Assembly: GCF_001625215.2 (NCBI RefSeq)
Contig: NC_030384.2
Location: forward strand, 44,922,390 to 44,986,389
DNA from: Daucus carota subsp. sativus
Lineage: Eukaryota > Streptophyta > Magnoliopsida > Apiales > Apiaceae
Length of the DNA stretch: 64,000 nt
Direction: 5' to 3'
Both the position numbers and the translations under genes were made by a program. The notes below the pieces were generated by a model. That model saw only the letters and a list, made by a program, of their open reading frames with translations. It made no database searches and was not told where the DNA came from. The stretch's first letter is position 1. Every line of letters begins with the position of its first letter. Shown here piece after piece: positions 49,321-62,255 of this stretch.

Positions 49321-51474
49321 ATGATTGATGGGATTTAGAAAGAAACAAAATAAAGAAGATAGGTGCAACAACGTTACTATTTTCAAAATTTTCAATGAAC
49401 ATTAGCATGACACATAAGTCATTTTATACAATTTTTTTGTAACGTAATTTTTATGTTAATTTACGTTCTTATAGTAATTGTTCTGGGTACATTATTATGT
49501 TATCAGGCGTATGATTATTCCATATCTTTTACCGCATTTCCTATTCTTCTTTGCTCGCTTCTCAGTTGTTTCTATGATTATTATTGACAATCATTATATA
49601 GAAATTGGTCAAAATTATACAAATTTTGACTAATTTGTAAAATATTATATAATTAAAAGTAATTATAAAAATTCTATCTGTGACATTATTATATTTTCAA
49701 TTTATTATAAATATAAAGGAGCAAATTAAAAATTTTGATTAAAATTAAGTCAATTTTTATTATTTAAAAGGAAAAATATAAGTGCCGCTCGCATGTAAAA
49801 TAAAATCAAAATCAGCGTATTCTGCCATTAAAAAAAATGTATAGATTGCGACCACAATCACTCAACCAAACTCTTGGGCTTGACAAGCAAAAACAATGAA
49901 TGACTAGTAGCAAGGTAAAACAGATTCCCTAATCAAAACATAATGATTGCTTTCGATATATAATAATCCGATAGCAAAACCCACGCACATATTTTCATTG
50001 CGCTCCGCGCCTATGACCATGACGGGTGTGAATGTGATATTGTCGAACAAAATAATCTGAAATATCAATCAGACATAATTTCATTTCAAATTATTGAAAT
50101 TTATAATAAAATAACTACACCTACTTTCCAGTTTCCCAAAAAAATTAATATAACAATAACACTTATTAAGTATACCATACATATTTTTCAAAAACTCTGT
50201 AAAATATACGGAGTACCTTTTATTTACTAATTTCAAAGCCGGGGAACTTAGAAATACTGTATCATTTAAAAATTGATATAAATCGGCTTGGAAATACTGT
50301 TCAAACTAGGACATATTCCCTTCCCCGTCCTTTTTGTTTTTTTAATAAGCATTCACCTCCGTTTCTTGATTAGGTGCAGAGAAAGAAAAAGAAAGAAAAG
50401 AAACGAAATTGATTATTTCCTAATGTGCCACAATTATTTTTAATTAGGAGAAGAAAGATTAGGTAGGGATTCGATATCCAGAAACTTGTCGGGCGAGGTG
50501 AAGTATTATATTGTGAGAAACTTGAGCAGCGCTCGGTGACCGTTATAAATTAGGCCTCTGCTTCTTTCTGGCATTTAAGTAGCCGTTAGCTGTCCCACAG
50601 ACACTCTGTCACCAACGTTCCAAGCCTTCTTTTATTTACTCGTCCTATACGAATTGTTATTTGACATGATTTGAACCTGAATCTGCTGCCTTTATTTCTT
50701 GCTTCTACGGATCTCAGCTCTCAATGATTGTGGGACACCAATCAATAGAGTTTTCAGAAATATGTCAAATTACACTACCGACTGGTCTCTCTGCACCTGA
50801 AGAGAATCCAAAGTTTACCAGTTTGCTACAATTATAATAAAAGATCATATAAACATGTCTACATTAAAATGTTGTACATCCTCAAGCTCAAACTACTTGG
50901 TTCTTTAAAGATAGATCCACTAAAGTAGATGCAAATGGCTGACAGCTGGAACAATGTAAAGTATAATTATTTTCATATAAGCATACTGCAACTGATTACG
51001 AGGGCCAATAAAGCAGCAAGAGACCAAAACATGTTTTTAGGATGGACAAGAACAAAATTAGTTCAGCATATGTGATATATATTGTTATTTACCTTTGTCT
51101 AAGAATATGGTTAAACATAATTAGCAAAAGAAAAATTAGAGTAGTTCAATACTACTTCATGAAGGCCGGTAGTTGGGAAAACATTTAACAGAAAGATATG
51201 CCAGCAAAATTAGCATTAGGGAATTCAATAACAGGGCAAAAGAATTGAAATTCAACATTTTTGTTTAAACACAGAATTGTGCAAAAGTAGTTCAGACTTT
51301 TCATTTCTTCTAAACGTGCTACCCTTGGGTTTGTAATAATTCATAAGTGTCTAGAAAACTGAGTTTAATCAAGTCGATTTCATTCCCCAGTAACTTTAGC
51401 GACTTTACTACACCAAACTTGATACGGCAAGTAGAAACAATCAAAATCAACAAAATTTGATCTAAATTTTAATC
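49321..51474. other. Intergenic region between UBC22 and CSN2
   Basis: Contains the UBC22 upstream region and, at the right, the CSN2 3' UTR. It is AT-rich, with A-rich purine stretches around 50380-50410. No coding sequence, RNA gene or clear mobile element was recognised. Confidence 0.6.
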
Positions 51475-54400
51475 TCAGGTAACTCTGCTGCTAACAGTCT
51501 GATAAAGTGACCTCAGCTGCATATTCCATTTCTCTATAGCAGCATATTTTTTCATTCCCTTCGACCTGGATGTAGATGTTCTATAGTCAATATGGATATA
51601 TAATGCACAAAAAGAGAATGTACAATCTAAAGAAGAAAGCTGACCTGTCACCACGCTCCAAAAGTTTATTCACTTGATCAATATGCCCTTGTATTCGATT
51701 ATCTAATATAAGTGACACCAACAGCTGTTCAACATCTGCCTCTGGCACATTCAGCTCCTGTGTGATGAAGAAAATTAATCAATACTACTTCTTGGGATTT
51801 GATAAATAATATTCAATTTTATTTTCATGCATCCCCTTGGCTACTGAAAAAGACCTAATAGAAAACACTTGGCTTGCATCAATAACAGTTTTATCCACCA
51901 GACATTTTGCGAAAAATATATATAAAATACTGTAAAAAATAAATCAAATAGCAAGTATTTTGAAATCAAAATATAAAAAAGATTCAATAGACGCAAGAGT
52001 TTATATATATTGCAGATTACAAGATCTTTTCAATAGTCATCTAGTCAATGATTACGATGTCATAACCAGATCACATAAGTAGGCGCCAGGGACATACTTG
52101 CGTGTCGTGCAAAACGAACAGGGATGTAAGCAAATACATTCATTTTGTATCAAAAAACTTAATAAACAGAAAAATGGCAGGACATCAGAGTTGTGTCTAT
52201 TTAACACGTGATGTATTCAAATCGTCCAACTTAATTTAGCATATATCCCATATTAGTGTTGTATGTGTATATTCATGTATATGTCCAGATAATGACATCA
52301 AGTTTGTAGTAAACATAAGAATATTGTGACATTGTGATATATAAATGATTGATAGGAGCAGGACCTAGCTGATTAGCATAGCAAAATATTGAAAGAAGGT
52401 CTTCCCACCTTTGAAATAAAAGGGATTCTGATCCTTGTGTAGGGTTTGATGAGCTTAAGCAAGACTTGGGTTCTGATATTTTTCAAGAGGTCCTCAATGT
52501 AATTTCTAATGAAAGGATCATCCATAATGGTTCTCCTGTTACTCTGCAAAGAACAAGTTTTCAATATGAACTCCCTTACAAAAGCAAAAAGTTCAATACT
52601 TGGTAACTAAACAAACATAAATAAGCAAGTGTACCTTAACAATTTTCTCAAATTCCAATATTTCATTTCTTTGATAGGCCGCAATTAAGTTTGTCATAGC
52701 CAGTATTTCAGGATCATTTTTGTATCTGCAAATACATGGAAACAACTCAATCACAATGTAAAACATAGGCAGATAATGCTGATTAGTTGTATAAAAACTA
52801 TGACATACGGCTTGGCTTCTTGCCCATCAAAAGGATTAACTTGAGACTCCATTAGCATGTTGGCCAGCACCAGGTATCTGTGGAGGTATAAACAAGCTTC
52901 AAAATCAGTAAATTAAAAAAAGACTGAACACTTAGTTTCCGCCAATATTTCTTCTCATTAATACAATGTAGGAGGACCTTACTGAAGCATCACCAATTTC
53001 CTTTAGTGCCAGATTTCAGAAAGCATAGAAAGTTTCAATCCTTTGCACAAGGGGGGGGGGGTAATATTTTTCTTTTTGATATAAAATTTTAAATTTAAAA
53101 AGAAGCGCTAATTTTAATGACTAAATACATGTGTAGACATACTTTAGGCATTGGATACGCCGTTGATTCCCAGCTTCATCATAATTCTTAAAAGCTTCGA
53201 AAAAATCTGTGGCTGCTTCTGCCCACTGGCGCTCTGCCATATGCATTTTGCCGCCACATTCATGAATGATGCCCATTATTCTTGGATGTGGTATTGCTGA
53301 TTTAATTGCAAGTGCTTTTTGGTACAGTTGCTGTTATAAAGTCAGCTTACTTAGAGGATATAGATACACACACAACAAAACCTTACAGATAAAAGAAAAG
53401 ATGTCCAATCATGCAGCATACACAACATCTAGTACAATTACAGTTATTATATAAACACACAGATGATAATTATATCATAGTATATTTAAAATAAACCAAA
53501 AAATATATGTATCTGTCATCATCAAACAACACATGTACTAGTTATACCATCCCAGTAAGAGTGCATGGGGTAATAACTATATTTTATCTTTCCATAACAG
53601 TACACAAAGAAGGATCTTTTAAATGGATGTTCACATTTCCTATATGGAGCTACTTATGTTTTTCACCTGTTTTCAAGTAGAAGATGTATATACTAAATAG
53701 TAAATATCCACATTCTTTTGAAATTGAATTTATGTCATATGCCCTCGCATTACAAGCAATATGAAAGCCTGACAGGTTATCATGTCTGGAATATGTTTCT
53801 AGGAGGAATGAGAGAACCGTAGCCAATAAAATTAAAAAGGACCACAAAGACAATAAATAACATATCAACACCGTGCAAACAAATATACACCAACTATGAA
53901 AAGACAATGGCATATTTTAGAGTTAGACAGTGAACAGATTGTAACCGTCAGTTCGTCCTATTAGGATGCAAAACAAACATCCAAGTTGTAGGCAATCAAT
54001 ATTTCTCACCTTGAGCTTCTTGTTATTTTTGGTTTCAGTGTACATTTGAATCTCAATAGCATATACTTCCAAAAGTTGGGTCCCTTTCTTTTGATCATCA
54101 CTGCCATCAGGCTTCTGACAAGACTTGTGGAGTTCCTTCAAAATCTGTACAATTTGCAACATAGTTCAGGAATAATAAAATCCATTTCAATGAAAGCCAA
54201 GGGAAGTATGAAAGTCTAGTCTTTACCTTGTTCATTCTACCATACTCGCCCATGTCGAACCAAATTTTGCATAGCTTGAGATTTGTCTTGAACCACAACC
54301 TCTGCATAGACAGAAAATATATAGTGATATCCGTAAAAATGTTCAATTCAGTGTTAACAGTATATATAGATAGGCTCCAACCTCATTTTTAGCCTCTTCA

Positions 54401-57400
54401 AGAGACCTCAAAGTGGTCTCATAGAACTCCTTCAGAAGCCCAAAATTCTGGCTAGCTGACCCGGAAACAAAATCCATGATATTGTTTATACACTTTTCAC
54501 TATAGTTCCTTGTCACAGCTGATTTTATGTAGGTCAACATCACCCTATAGGCTTCCATCATCTCTTTATAACTCCCAAGACGATAATGAAGTTTGACAGT
54601 CTGTTTGAGAGCTTTAAATCCCCTGCAGAAGCGGAAGAGATGAATCATATACAATGTGATAATATTATTCCCACATTGAAGCAACCAAAGTAAAAAGTTA
54701 CTTTGTACATGAGAAAAATGATAAACGAGCAACAACTGCTACACATCGCAATTATATAGTCTTTGCATGAAATACATCTATGAGAACATTTAACATACAA
54801 ACTGAAATCCATCATCACAACCTATTATCTAGCAGAAATAACACAATTAAATGCAACATATAATTCAAGTTCACTTTAACAAATCAACACTCGGAAATTT
54901 CCTATATTCACAGGTGGGTTGGACATAAGTAACATGTTAAAAGAAAATAGGAAATGAAATTCCAAACTCAATAAGCTTACCATTCTGCCTTTTCTGGTTC
55001 CATCTCAACTACCTCAGCAAAACCAGCAAGGGCACCCTCCGGATCAGTCTCAACCAAACCTGCCAAGATTTTATGACTAGTCAATTTCAGAGGTTCGTAC
55101 ATGCTGAACATACATAGCATGCCATGTACACTATACAGTGCATTGACGGTAGCACGAACATCAAATAGATTAAATCTAATCTTCTATAAGGTGTCATATA
55201 AATTTTAAAAGTCACTTCAAACAGTCGAAGGTGTATTCATATTAGATATAAGTTACTTCGAAGCTCAGAATGAAGGTGACAGCGTTACTTTGATGTGTCG
55301 TGTGAATGCCTCTACGATTCAAACTAAGATGAACAACATTCAAATTGAACCCATATAACTTGAATCAGCTCTTTGCATGTCAATATAATTGTATTAATTA
55401 GTGTTTCAAGGTCTCTTTAGTCTGCTATCTATTTTTTTTCCATCTCCAGCCTTTTCCCTTAATGTGTCAGTTAATTCTTGCATAAATTTCATAAGTAGAA
55501 AACATCTTTGTAGGATTAAAATAAAAGCCGAATACAGACCAGATTCTAAACATTGTAATAAAGATCTACACTGTATATACTCCAATAGTCCACTACTAAC
55601 TCAAAAGGTGGTACAATAATGTTTTCTCATGTTGTGCCAGTTAACTTACTACTGATACTGAAAGAATGGTCAACTGTCAACTGATTTCCCTACATGGCAC
55701 AGTGTGTCAATTCTTTATCATAAATTAATCGTGTTCCTCGTCAATGCTCTAGCCGTTAATAGATCTTTTATTCTGTCTTTTTCCTTTTCTAGATCTAATT
55801 TAATCTGAAAGTCCAATTTTTCATCTCTCAAAATTTGCCAGACTGAATGATGTTCGCTTATTTAAATATCACATCTATGCACTTGATGCCTGTGTTGCTC
55901 TGACGGGGTACGAAGTGTGAGACATGACACATATTCGAGGGTCGGACTCTAAAAATCTGAAAATTGGGCGCACAGGGGGACATTGTCCTCTTTTTGGACA
56001 AGTTCGGAGACACAACATAAAACATTAATTAACAAGTATGCTAAATTAGATACCATAACAAAACGTTTCATGCAAATTCATATTAAACACAATTTTGCAA
56101 ATTAAGGATATTATCTACTTGTATTTTTACTTTTGCTTCTTTCGCGATCAATTTTTTGGTTTGCATTGTAAGTTCAACTTATATGTGGTATTTAAGTTAA
56201 TCAAGGTGTCCCCATGTTAGTCAGAATATCCGATAAGGATTAAGTATCGTGTCCGGGTGTCCAAGTGTCGGACACGGGTATGGCTACCCAAACTGAAGAG
56301 TCGGAGTAAAATAGCATGACGCACGGCCCCAAAACTCCACGCCACTGCCTTTACATCAAGCTTTGGTCACACTTTGTGTCACTTAGCACACAAGCAAGCG
56401 CATTAGCTCTCTTCCAAAAAGTATATTTATAACAAGTTAACAACTGATTTACAAGATCCTAGGTTAAAGAATATCTTCATCGACGAAAAATGGATAACAA
56501 AGATAGGCAGCAGATTATTGAGGTGAATAATGCCAAATATCAAATAGAAAAACAATAAATTAGCTTGCACAAAATTGAACATATATCGTACCTAAGCTTC
56601 TATTGGCAAAGAAAAGTATTTTAATACAGAAGAATACATTTACTCCATAATACAGTAGACTATAAATATACATCCACAACTGTAATTACTCCCACTGTCC
56701 ACAGCTCTATATTATCCAGAAACTAAAAAAAAACTTAAAAAGTTATACGGACAAAATTCTAAAACTGCATAAAACATACACTTATCCTATAACAATCGAA
56801 GAGGAAACTTTAAAAAACTACAAATCCTACAACTAAACGAAAATAAATGGAGGAGCAATAAAAAAAAAGGTATATCATAGCCAAATTTGGCAAGGGCCAG
56901 GCCTATTCCCCACTGCCCCTAACTCCATCAATGAGGTAAAATTACAATCTGAGTATTGCCAGTGCGATTACTAGTATTACTTAAATAATATCCGGTCATA
57001 AATATTTACGTGAGCATCAATTTCAGATCATAACTTAACTTGGATCCTTTCCGGCATCTGGTAGTAAAATTTCTTTTCCGAAGTATCAGTTGTACTCATC
57101 ACATCTATACTATCAAATTAGCAGTAACTCGATATTTCTGGCAAAAACAGCAAGATAGGTCCAAACAAGCATACCGAAGCATATATCGTGAAAGACGGTG
57201 TACCTTTGGAATTGTAGTACTGATTCTCAATATCAACATCCTGCTCTTCAGCCTCCTCTTCGGAGTATTCAAATCCATAATCCTCCATATCAGCATCTAA
57301 AAACATAAAACAAAAACATAAAATCTTAAATCATTACTTTACCGCGTCAAAAGAAACCGATGCACATACACAACTTGAAATAATACATATAGCGCAAACA

Positions 57401-57507
57401 CAATCGTAGATGTTAATTTGTTGCTTAAAGCAGATTAAACCGAGATTAGTAACTCGAACGAAAAAAAACCGTAATGAGATTTATCGATTTGGTTAACCTG
57501 AGCCCAT
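51475..57507 (-). CDS. CSN2: COP9 signalosome complex subunit 2
   Basis: PCI-domain subunit of the COP9 signalosome, the nuclear complex that removes NEDD8/RUB from cullins and represses photomorphogenesis (Arabidopsis FUS12). Twelve exons: 57507-57498, 57296-57204, 55059-54981, 54622-54382, 54301-54227, 54144-54010, 53330-53143, 52877-52809, 52725-52635, 52543-52409, 51757-51645, 51565-51475. They give 439 residues, the length I recall for the Arabidopsis protein. The N-terminus is acidic ([20 protein letters not shown]). TPR-like helical repeats fill the middle, with [19 protein letters not shown] and [20 protein letters not shown]. The PCI winged-helix part includes [20 protein letters not shown] and [18 protein letters not shown], and the protein ends [11 protein letters not shown]. 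No broken exon was found. The first coding exon is only 10 nt (Met-Gly-Ser plus one base). Confidence 0.96.
53049..53060. repeat. Poly-G run in CSN2 intron
   Basis: A homopolymer of about 11-12 G residues in the intron between the exons at 52809-52877 and 53143-53330. Length may be unreliable. Confidence 0.8.
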
Positions 57508-57920
57508 GATTAGCGACGAAGATTGGAGACAGAGAGTTGCGGATCCTGCTCGGATTTCAAATTAGGGTTTTGCTTTGTGAAGGTACTGATGATTAGATGA
57601 CTGGTTTCTGATGATATATGTATCGTCTCGTGTACTGTATCTATACAAGTATCTGTATGTTTTTTCCTTTTCCTTTTCTTTTTTGTATAGGCAATTAAGA
57701 AAAAAGGACCCCAATAACACAATTTTGGAGTTTAATGCCCTGAATAACAAATTTTATAAAAATGGCCTCATCTGACCAGTAAAGACGCTTGGCTATTAGC
57801 GTTTAATGTAAAGGAGCAACGCTAATTCGTTTAGCGTTTTTGAAGTACACACCAGGGTCTAGTCTTTCATTTTACTAGCACAAACACACAACACACTCGT
57901 GCTCTCCTTAAAATAAACTA

Positions 57921-57946
57921 TTATATATATATATATATATATATAT
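57921..57946. repeat. TA microsatellite
   Basis: About 13 consecutive TA units within the transposon-like element at 57699-59124. Confidence 0.9.
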
Positions 57947-58001
57947 TTGACCCTTTACATGTTTTTTCAAAAAATATAAAAAATATTGGTTCAATTTAAT
58001 A

Positions 58002-58690
58002 AAATAAATTAACAATCATTAACATTTAGGGTTTAAGTTTGGGTTGTAGAATGATTAATTCATACTTTAAATTAAATTGGCCGACGGTTAGGGTTTAGGA
58101 TTGCCCAAATCCCTCGAGCCTAAACTCTAATTAATGCGAGGCTTTAGGGCCGAAGACCCTAAAGCCGAGAAACCAGCGGAATAAATTAATTTACAATCGT
58201 TAACATTTAGGGTTTAGGTTTGAGTTGCAGAATGATTAATTCGTACTGTATATTAAATTGGCCGACGGTTAGGGTTTAGGATTGAGGGTGTAGGGCCGGT
58301 AGGCCCTACTCCCTCGAGCCTAAACCCTAATTAAGCGAGGCTGAAGGGCCGAAGGCCCTGAAGCCGAGACGTCGGCGGAATGATAATTTTATAACCGTTA
58401 ACATTTAGGGTTTAGGTTTGGGTTTTAGAAAGATTAATTCATACTGTATATAAATTGGCCGACGGTTAGGGTTTAGGATTGAGGGTGTAGGGCCGGTAGG
58501 CCCTACTCCCTCGAGCCTAAACACTAATTAAGCGAGGCTAAAGGGCCGAAGGCCCTGAAGCCGAGACGCCGGCGAAATAAATTAATTTACAATCATTAAT
58601 TTTTAGGTTTAGTTTTGGGTTGCAGAATGATTAATTTGTACTGTAAATTAAATTGGCCCTAAACACTCGAGACTAAACCCTAATTAATTG
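58002..58690. repeat. About four tandem 180-200 bp units with telomere-like motifs
   Basis: Units begin near 58009, 58189, 58385 and 58575. The aacatttagggttt (or its decayed form) recurs at about 58021, 58202, 58400 and 58589. Each unit contains gaatgattaatt, ttggccgacggttagggttt (absent in part from the last), ccctcgagcctaaac and a GC-rich palindromic block such as agggccgaaggccct or agggccggtaggccct. The last unit is incomplete. The array fills the centre of the element at 57699-59124. Confidence 0.85.
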
Positions 58691-59131
58691 GAGTAACTAG
58701 TCTAATAAAAATGTGAGACCAAGTAATATTTTTGATGTTTGAACGAAAGTTTGTACAATTGGTCTTGGCAAATTGAAAAAGCCCATCACTAAAAGCCCAA
58801 CAAAATTGAAGTGTGGAAGTTTGAGAAAAAAATTTAAAAACGCTGAACGAAGTGGCGTTTTAGTGTAAATTCAATAATAAACAAATAGAAACGATAGATG
58901 AAGCAGCGTCTCTTGCTAAACTAAAACAAAGACGCCAAGTGAAGTACCGTTTTCCAGTTTTAAAATATAAAAAAATGAGCTAAACGCTACACGATGTAGC
59001 GTTTTTGTTTTTTTAACAGAAACGCTACACCAGCAGCGTCTCTATTTGTCATTGAGGGCCATTTTTCGGGTATTTGATATTTGAGGCATTTTCACCCTAA
59101 ATTTGGTTATTTGGGGCCGAAACCCAATTAA

Positions 59132-60761
59132 TTTCCTATTCGTTTATTTTAATCGCAATTTTTTTATGTTTTGGCTTCCCTTCCGGTAATGTCATATATT
59201 TTGGAAGAAAAGACATATTTAAACGACATTTGGAACGAATAAGTAAAGAAATAATTTTTTTCAAAACAGAATAAGTAAAAAAATAATAATTAGAACAAAA
59301 ATTATCGATATTATCTTATTTTGGAAGCTAATTAGTTTGGAATAACGATTTTTATTACTACCTCTATCCCGTTTATTTTATACAGTTTCTTTGTAAAGCA
59401 TCTCACTAGTCATATACATTTTCAAACTAGTAAAATTTTATAATATATATAAAAATTTAGACACCTTTCTACTTTTTTCCACTACTTTCACTTTATACAT
59501 TATATATAAGTGGTCCCACCGCATCTTGGATAATTGTCAATTTATTAGTGGAAAAAACTGTGTCTTGGATAATTTTTTTGAGAAAATAATGGTATTGCAG
59601 GTGAAAGTTGCAAAATGCATATGAACAACGTCATTTTGAACAAAACTCAAGTTAATTGAACTTTGTTCACTAAAACAACCCAATTTTGGAAAAAAAAATG
59701 TTTTGTTTTGTGAACTTGAATCGAGTTTAATGAATGTTCGATTCAAGTTTTGCTCGTTTAATTAGAATTGAGCCGAGTTAAGCTCAAACTCGTCTAAATG
59801 GATTTTGTTTCGATAAATTTTGTATATATTTTCAAAATTTAAAAAATATAAAATTTTCAAATATTTTAAAATAAAATTTTTAAATTATCATCACTAATGA
59901 AAACTTGACATGAAAGATGAAATGATACACAATGCAATGCAAGTACACGTGTGTATCTAACTTGCGGTTGGAATGTAAATGTACGAATACAATGATTTTT
60001 ATATATACTGATCTGGTATACTCAATTTTAAATTATATTATATTATTTGCACTGGTATTGGTGATTTTATCATAAGGTGATACTTAAATGAATATAAGTT
60101 ATAGTACATTTTATAAATGAAAATTGACCGAATAAACATTTTATGTGATTTATTTATGAAAAGCTCCACTCGAATTGTGTATGAACAAACTTATGTTCGC
60201 CTCCTTAACAAACGAGTCGGAACATCACATTTTGTCCGATTGAAAAACTTAGATTGGCTCAACTCATTTGAGATCAGAGTTAAAACCGACTCTGTTCAAG
60301 CAAAACTATATCCATTTGCTGCAAAGGCGTTCAAGGCCGTAGTTACATTATATCATCCAAATTCCTATCCATGTCAATGAGCTCCCTTGAAAGACCAAAA
60401 ATAACCCACTGGACACACTCTTTTCTTTTTGGCTTAATAATATGCAAGGTGGGTACCCTGTCACAATTTATCTGTTCTTATCCTCACTTCTTAAAATAAA
60501 TATTATAATCATATTTTCGTCAAAGTGAGATATTTTGATCACATATTTGAAAAGATTGGGTGACAAACCCTGGTGTTGATGACAACATTTCATATATTTA
60601 GCAAAGAAAAGAAAATGTAATACATCTTCATGGTCAAAATCATAAATAATACAAGAAAGTTAAAGAGCCAGATTACAGCTTATGAGCTTAACATTCAACA
60701 ATGGACCCCAAGGACAACTATCAAGACAAATAGAAAGACGCATATCTTTGTTTTACAAAAT
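59132..60761. other. Intergenic region between the CSN2-side element and PAG1 3' end
   Basis: AT-rich. The stretch 59640-60370 contains several gagccgagttaagctcaaac / gctcgttt type motifs in varied orientation, which look like debris of a repeat family rather than a gene. The 87-codon open frame at 60117-60380 matches nothing I recognise. Otherwise nothing was seen. Confidence 0.45.
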
Positions 60762-61745
60762 TTAATCTGCATCCATTTCTTCAAGTGCCGCCTGTGCTGC
60801 TGCCTTGGCTTCTTCTAAAAGCTCATCTGGAACCTAAATTATAAAAAAGCGTATAAAAAATCTACACAAGACACCAATCCAATCAAATTGCAACACAAAA
60901 AGTAATTAATATGACTTGATCATCATGTAGACAGAAATGAAAGAAATCATAATCCACCTTAGTGCTATGCCAGTCATAAATGTCGAACATTTCTACCAGA
61001 AAATAAGCCTAAGACTTTCTTGGACTTGCAAATTAGGGTCCTTACAATAAATAACCTAATATTTCAGCCCCTTTTACACAAACATCATTATACTGATTTA
61101 CTTTGTCTCCACCTTCGTTGATGCACTGAATGATGTTGACAACGTAAATCATATTATAAGCAAGGTTCTAAAGATCAGCTCAGGCGCTAGGCGAAGATTA
61201 ATCCAGAAGCATTAATTGGAGCATTAAAGATATGCATCATATTGCATTTTAATATATTCAAAAAGATTATAACCAAAACATTTGAATTAAATTAACCTGC
61301 CCAACTACATTGGTTTAATCTAGCAACTAATTCGTATTATTTTAGAAAATATTACTACGAACACAAGGTACAGAGGATAACAAGAAGTTGAAAATGTACC
61401 TTCTGATGCTGGCGTTTTGATTCATCACAAACCCAACTCATTTCTAATTCAAAGGCCTTGTCTTTGGCCTCATCATGTACTCCATAAATTCTGCTCAACC
61501 GCATCAGAAATAACCAAAACTCAAAAATCAGAAACTAGAAAGACAAAAAAAAAAAACCTTTAAATTAGTATGAAAACATGAGATCAAATTTGCCTTTTTT
61601 TTAGATACAAAATTTATAGAAGAAATTTTAACATACACATCTATGATCTATATGATTCCAACACTGAAAAGAAACTTACATTTTAGCCACTTCAATGATG
61701 CCTTGTCGGCAGGTCATTTCAGATAACTTCAATTTTTCGATTTCT
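60762..61745 (-). CDS. PAG1: 20S proteasome subunit alpha type-3 (last three exons)
   Basis: Structural alpha-ring subunit (alpha-3 in mammalian naming, alpha-7 position) of the 20S proteasome core. Exons 61745-61680, 61490-61400 and 60833-60762 join in frame and encode about 76 C-terminal residues. They contain EIEKLKLSEMTCRQGIIEVA, YGVHDEAKDKAFELEMSWVC and PDELLEEAKAA, and end ALEEMDAD, the plant PAG1 C-terminus. The full protein is about 249 residues, so roughly 170 residues and the start lie beyond the right edge. From 61746 to the window end there is at least 2.25 kb of intron, enlarged by a MITE, repeat debris and a long AT microsatellite. No coding exon was found there. Confidence 0.9.
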
Positions 61746-61879
61746 CTGTGGAATAAGTATAATTTATGGGATACGTAAGAAAATTATAACTCGCCGAAGC
61801 ATATATAAAACCAAGACGAGCTTGCAATAAGATGCAATATCTGAACCCCAAACTCCAAAGAATTCTTCAGCAAGATATA

Positions 61880-62255
61880 GAGCTTGTTTGTGTCTGGGCT
61901 TAAAGCTTGGGCTTTAAGCCATTTTCGACTTTAAGCTGAAAAATGTCTGTTTGTGTAATAAGCCAGAAGTATAAAGCTAGAAATAAGCCAGAAACTGACT
62001 TAAAACCAGAAGTCGGTTTGAGGTACTTTTTTCAGTGACTTAATTTTTTTATATCTTTTTTTGATAAAAATTATACATAAGACATAAGTTACCCATAAAT
62101 CATTTTTATTTTTATATTTATATTTTAATAACTCACAAGTCACTAATAAGTCAAAATTACCAAACAAACATTTTAAACTTCCAGCTTATCACATAAATCA
62201 CGTTAAGTCATAAGTCACGTTATGTCATAAATCATAAGCTCAGCCGAACGGGCTC
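61880..62255. mobile_element. MITE with GAGCTTGTTTG / GAGCCCGTTCG ends in PAG1 intron
   Basis: The left end gagcttgtttgtgtctgggc and right end (gctcagccgaacgggctc) are imperfect inverted repeats. ATA lies outside both ends, a possible 3-bp target site. The interior shows repeated aagccagaa, cataagtca and aataagtca blocks. About 376 bp, non-coding. A PIF/Harbinger-type origin is plausible from the 3-bp flanks. Confidence 0.7.

Larger units (their letters stand above)
57699..59124. mobile_element. TIR transposon-like element with internal tandem array, upstream of CSN2
   Basis: About 1.43 kb bounded by long imperfect inverted repeats. The left arm reads ggaccccaataacac, then aatgccctgaataacaaat, then aaaaatggcc. 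The reverse complement of the right arm reads ggccccaaataacc, aatgcctcaaatatcaaat, gaaaaatggcc in the same order and spacing (about 60 bp). CAATTAA lies outside both ends (57692-57698 and 59125-59131), a possible 7-bp target duplication. Subterminal parts hold several aacgct/agcgtt motifs in both orientations (57784-57840 and 58838-59040). No coding frame. A Mutator-like or related non-autonomous element is likely, but the superfamily is not proven. Confidence 0.72.

Noticed and set aside
58002..58690. Possible CRISPR array or true telomere
   Set aside because: Units of about 190 bp are nearly identical along their length with no unique spacers, and TTTAGGG motifs are isolated rather than in a continuous run; it is a tandem repeat inside a transposon-like element.
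60117..60380. 87-codon plus-strand open frame between the CSN2-side element and PAG1
   Set aside because: No family resemblance, and it sits in AT-rich DNA with repeat-like gagccgag motifs.
45210..61745. Operon-like co-transcription of UBC22, CSN2 and PAG1
   Set aside because: Kilobase-scale gaps, separate leaders and a plant gene structure argue for independent transcription.
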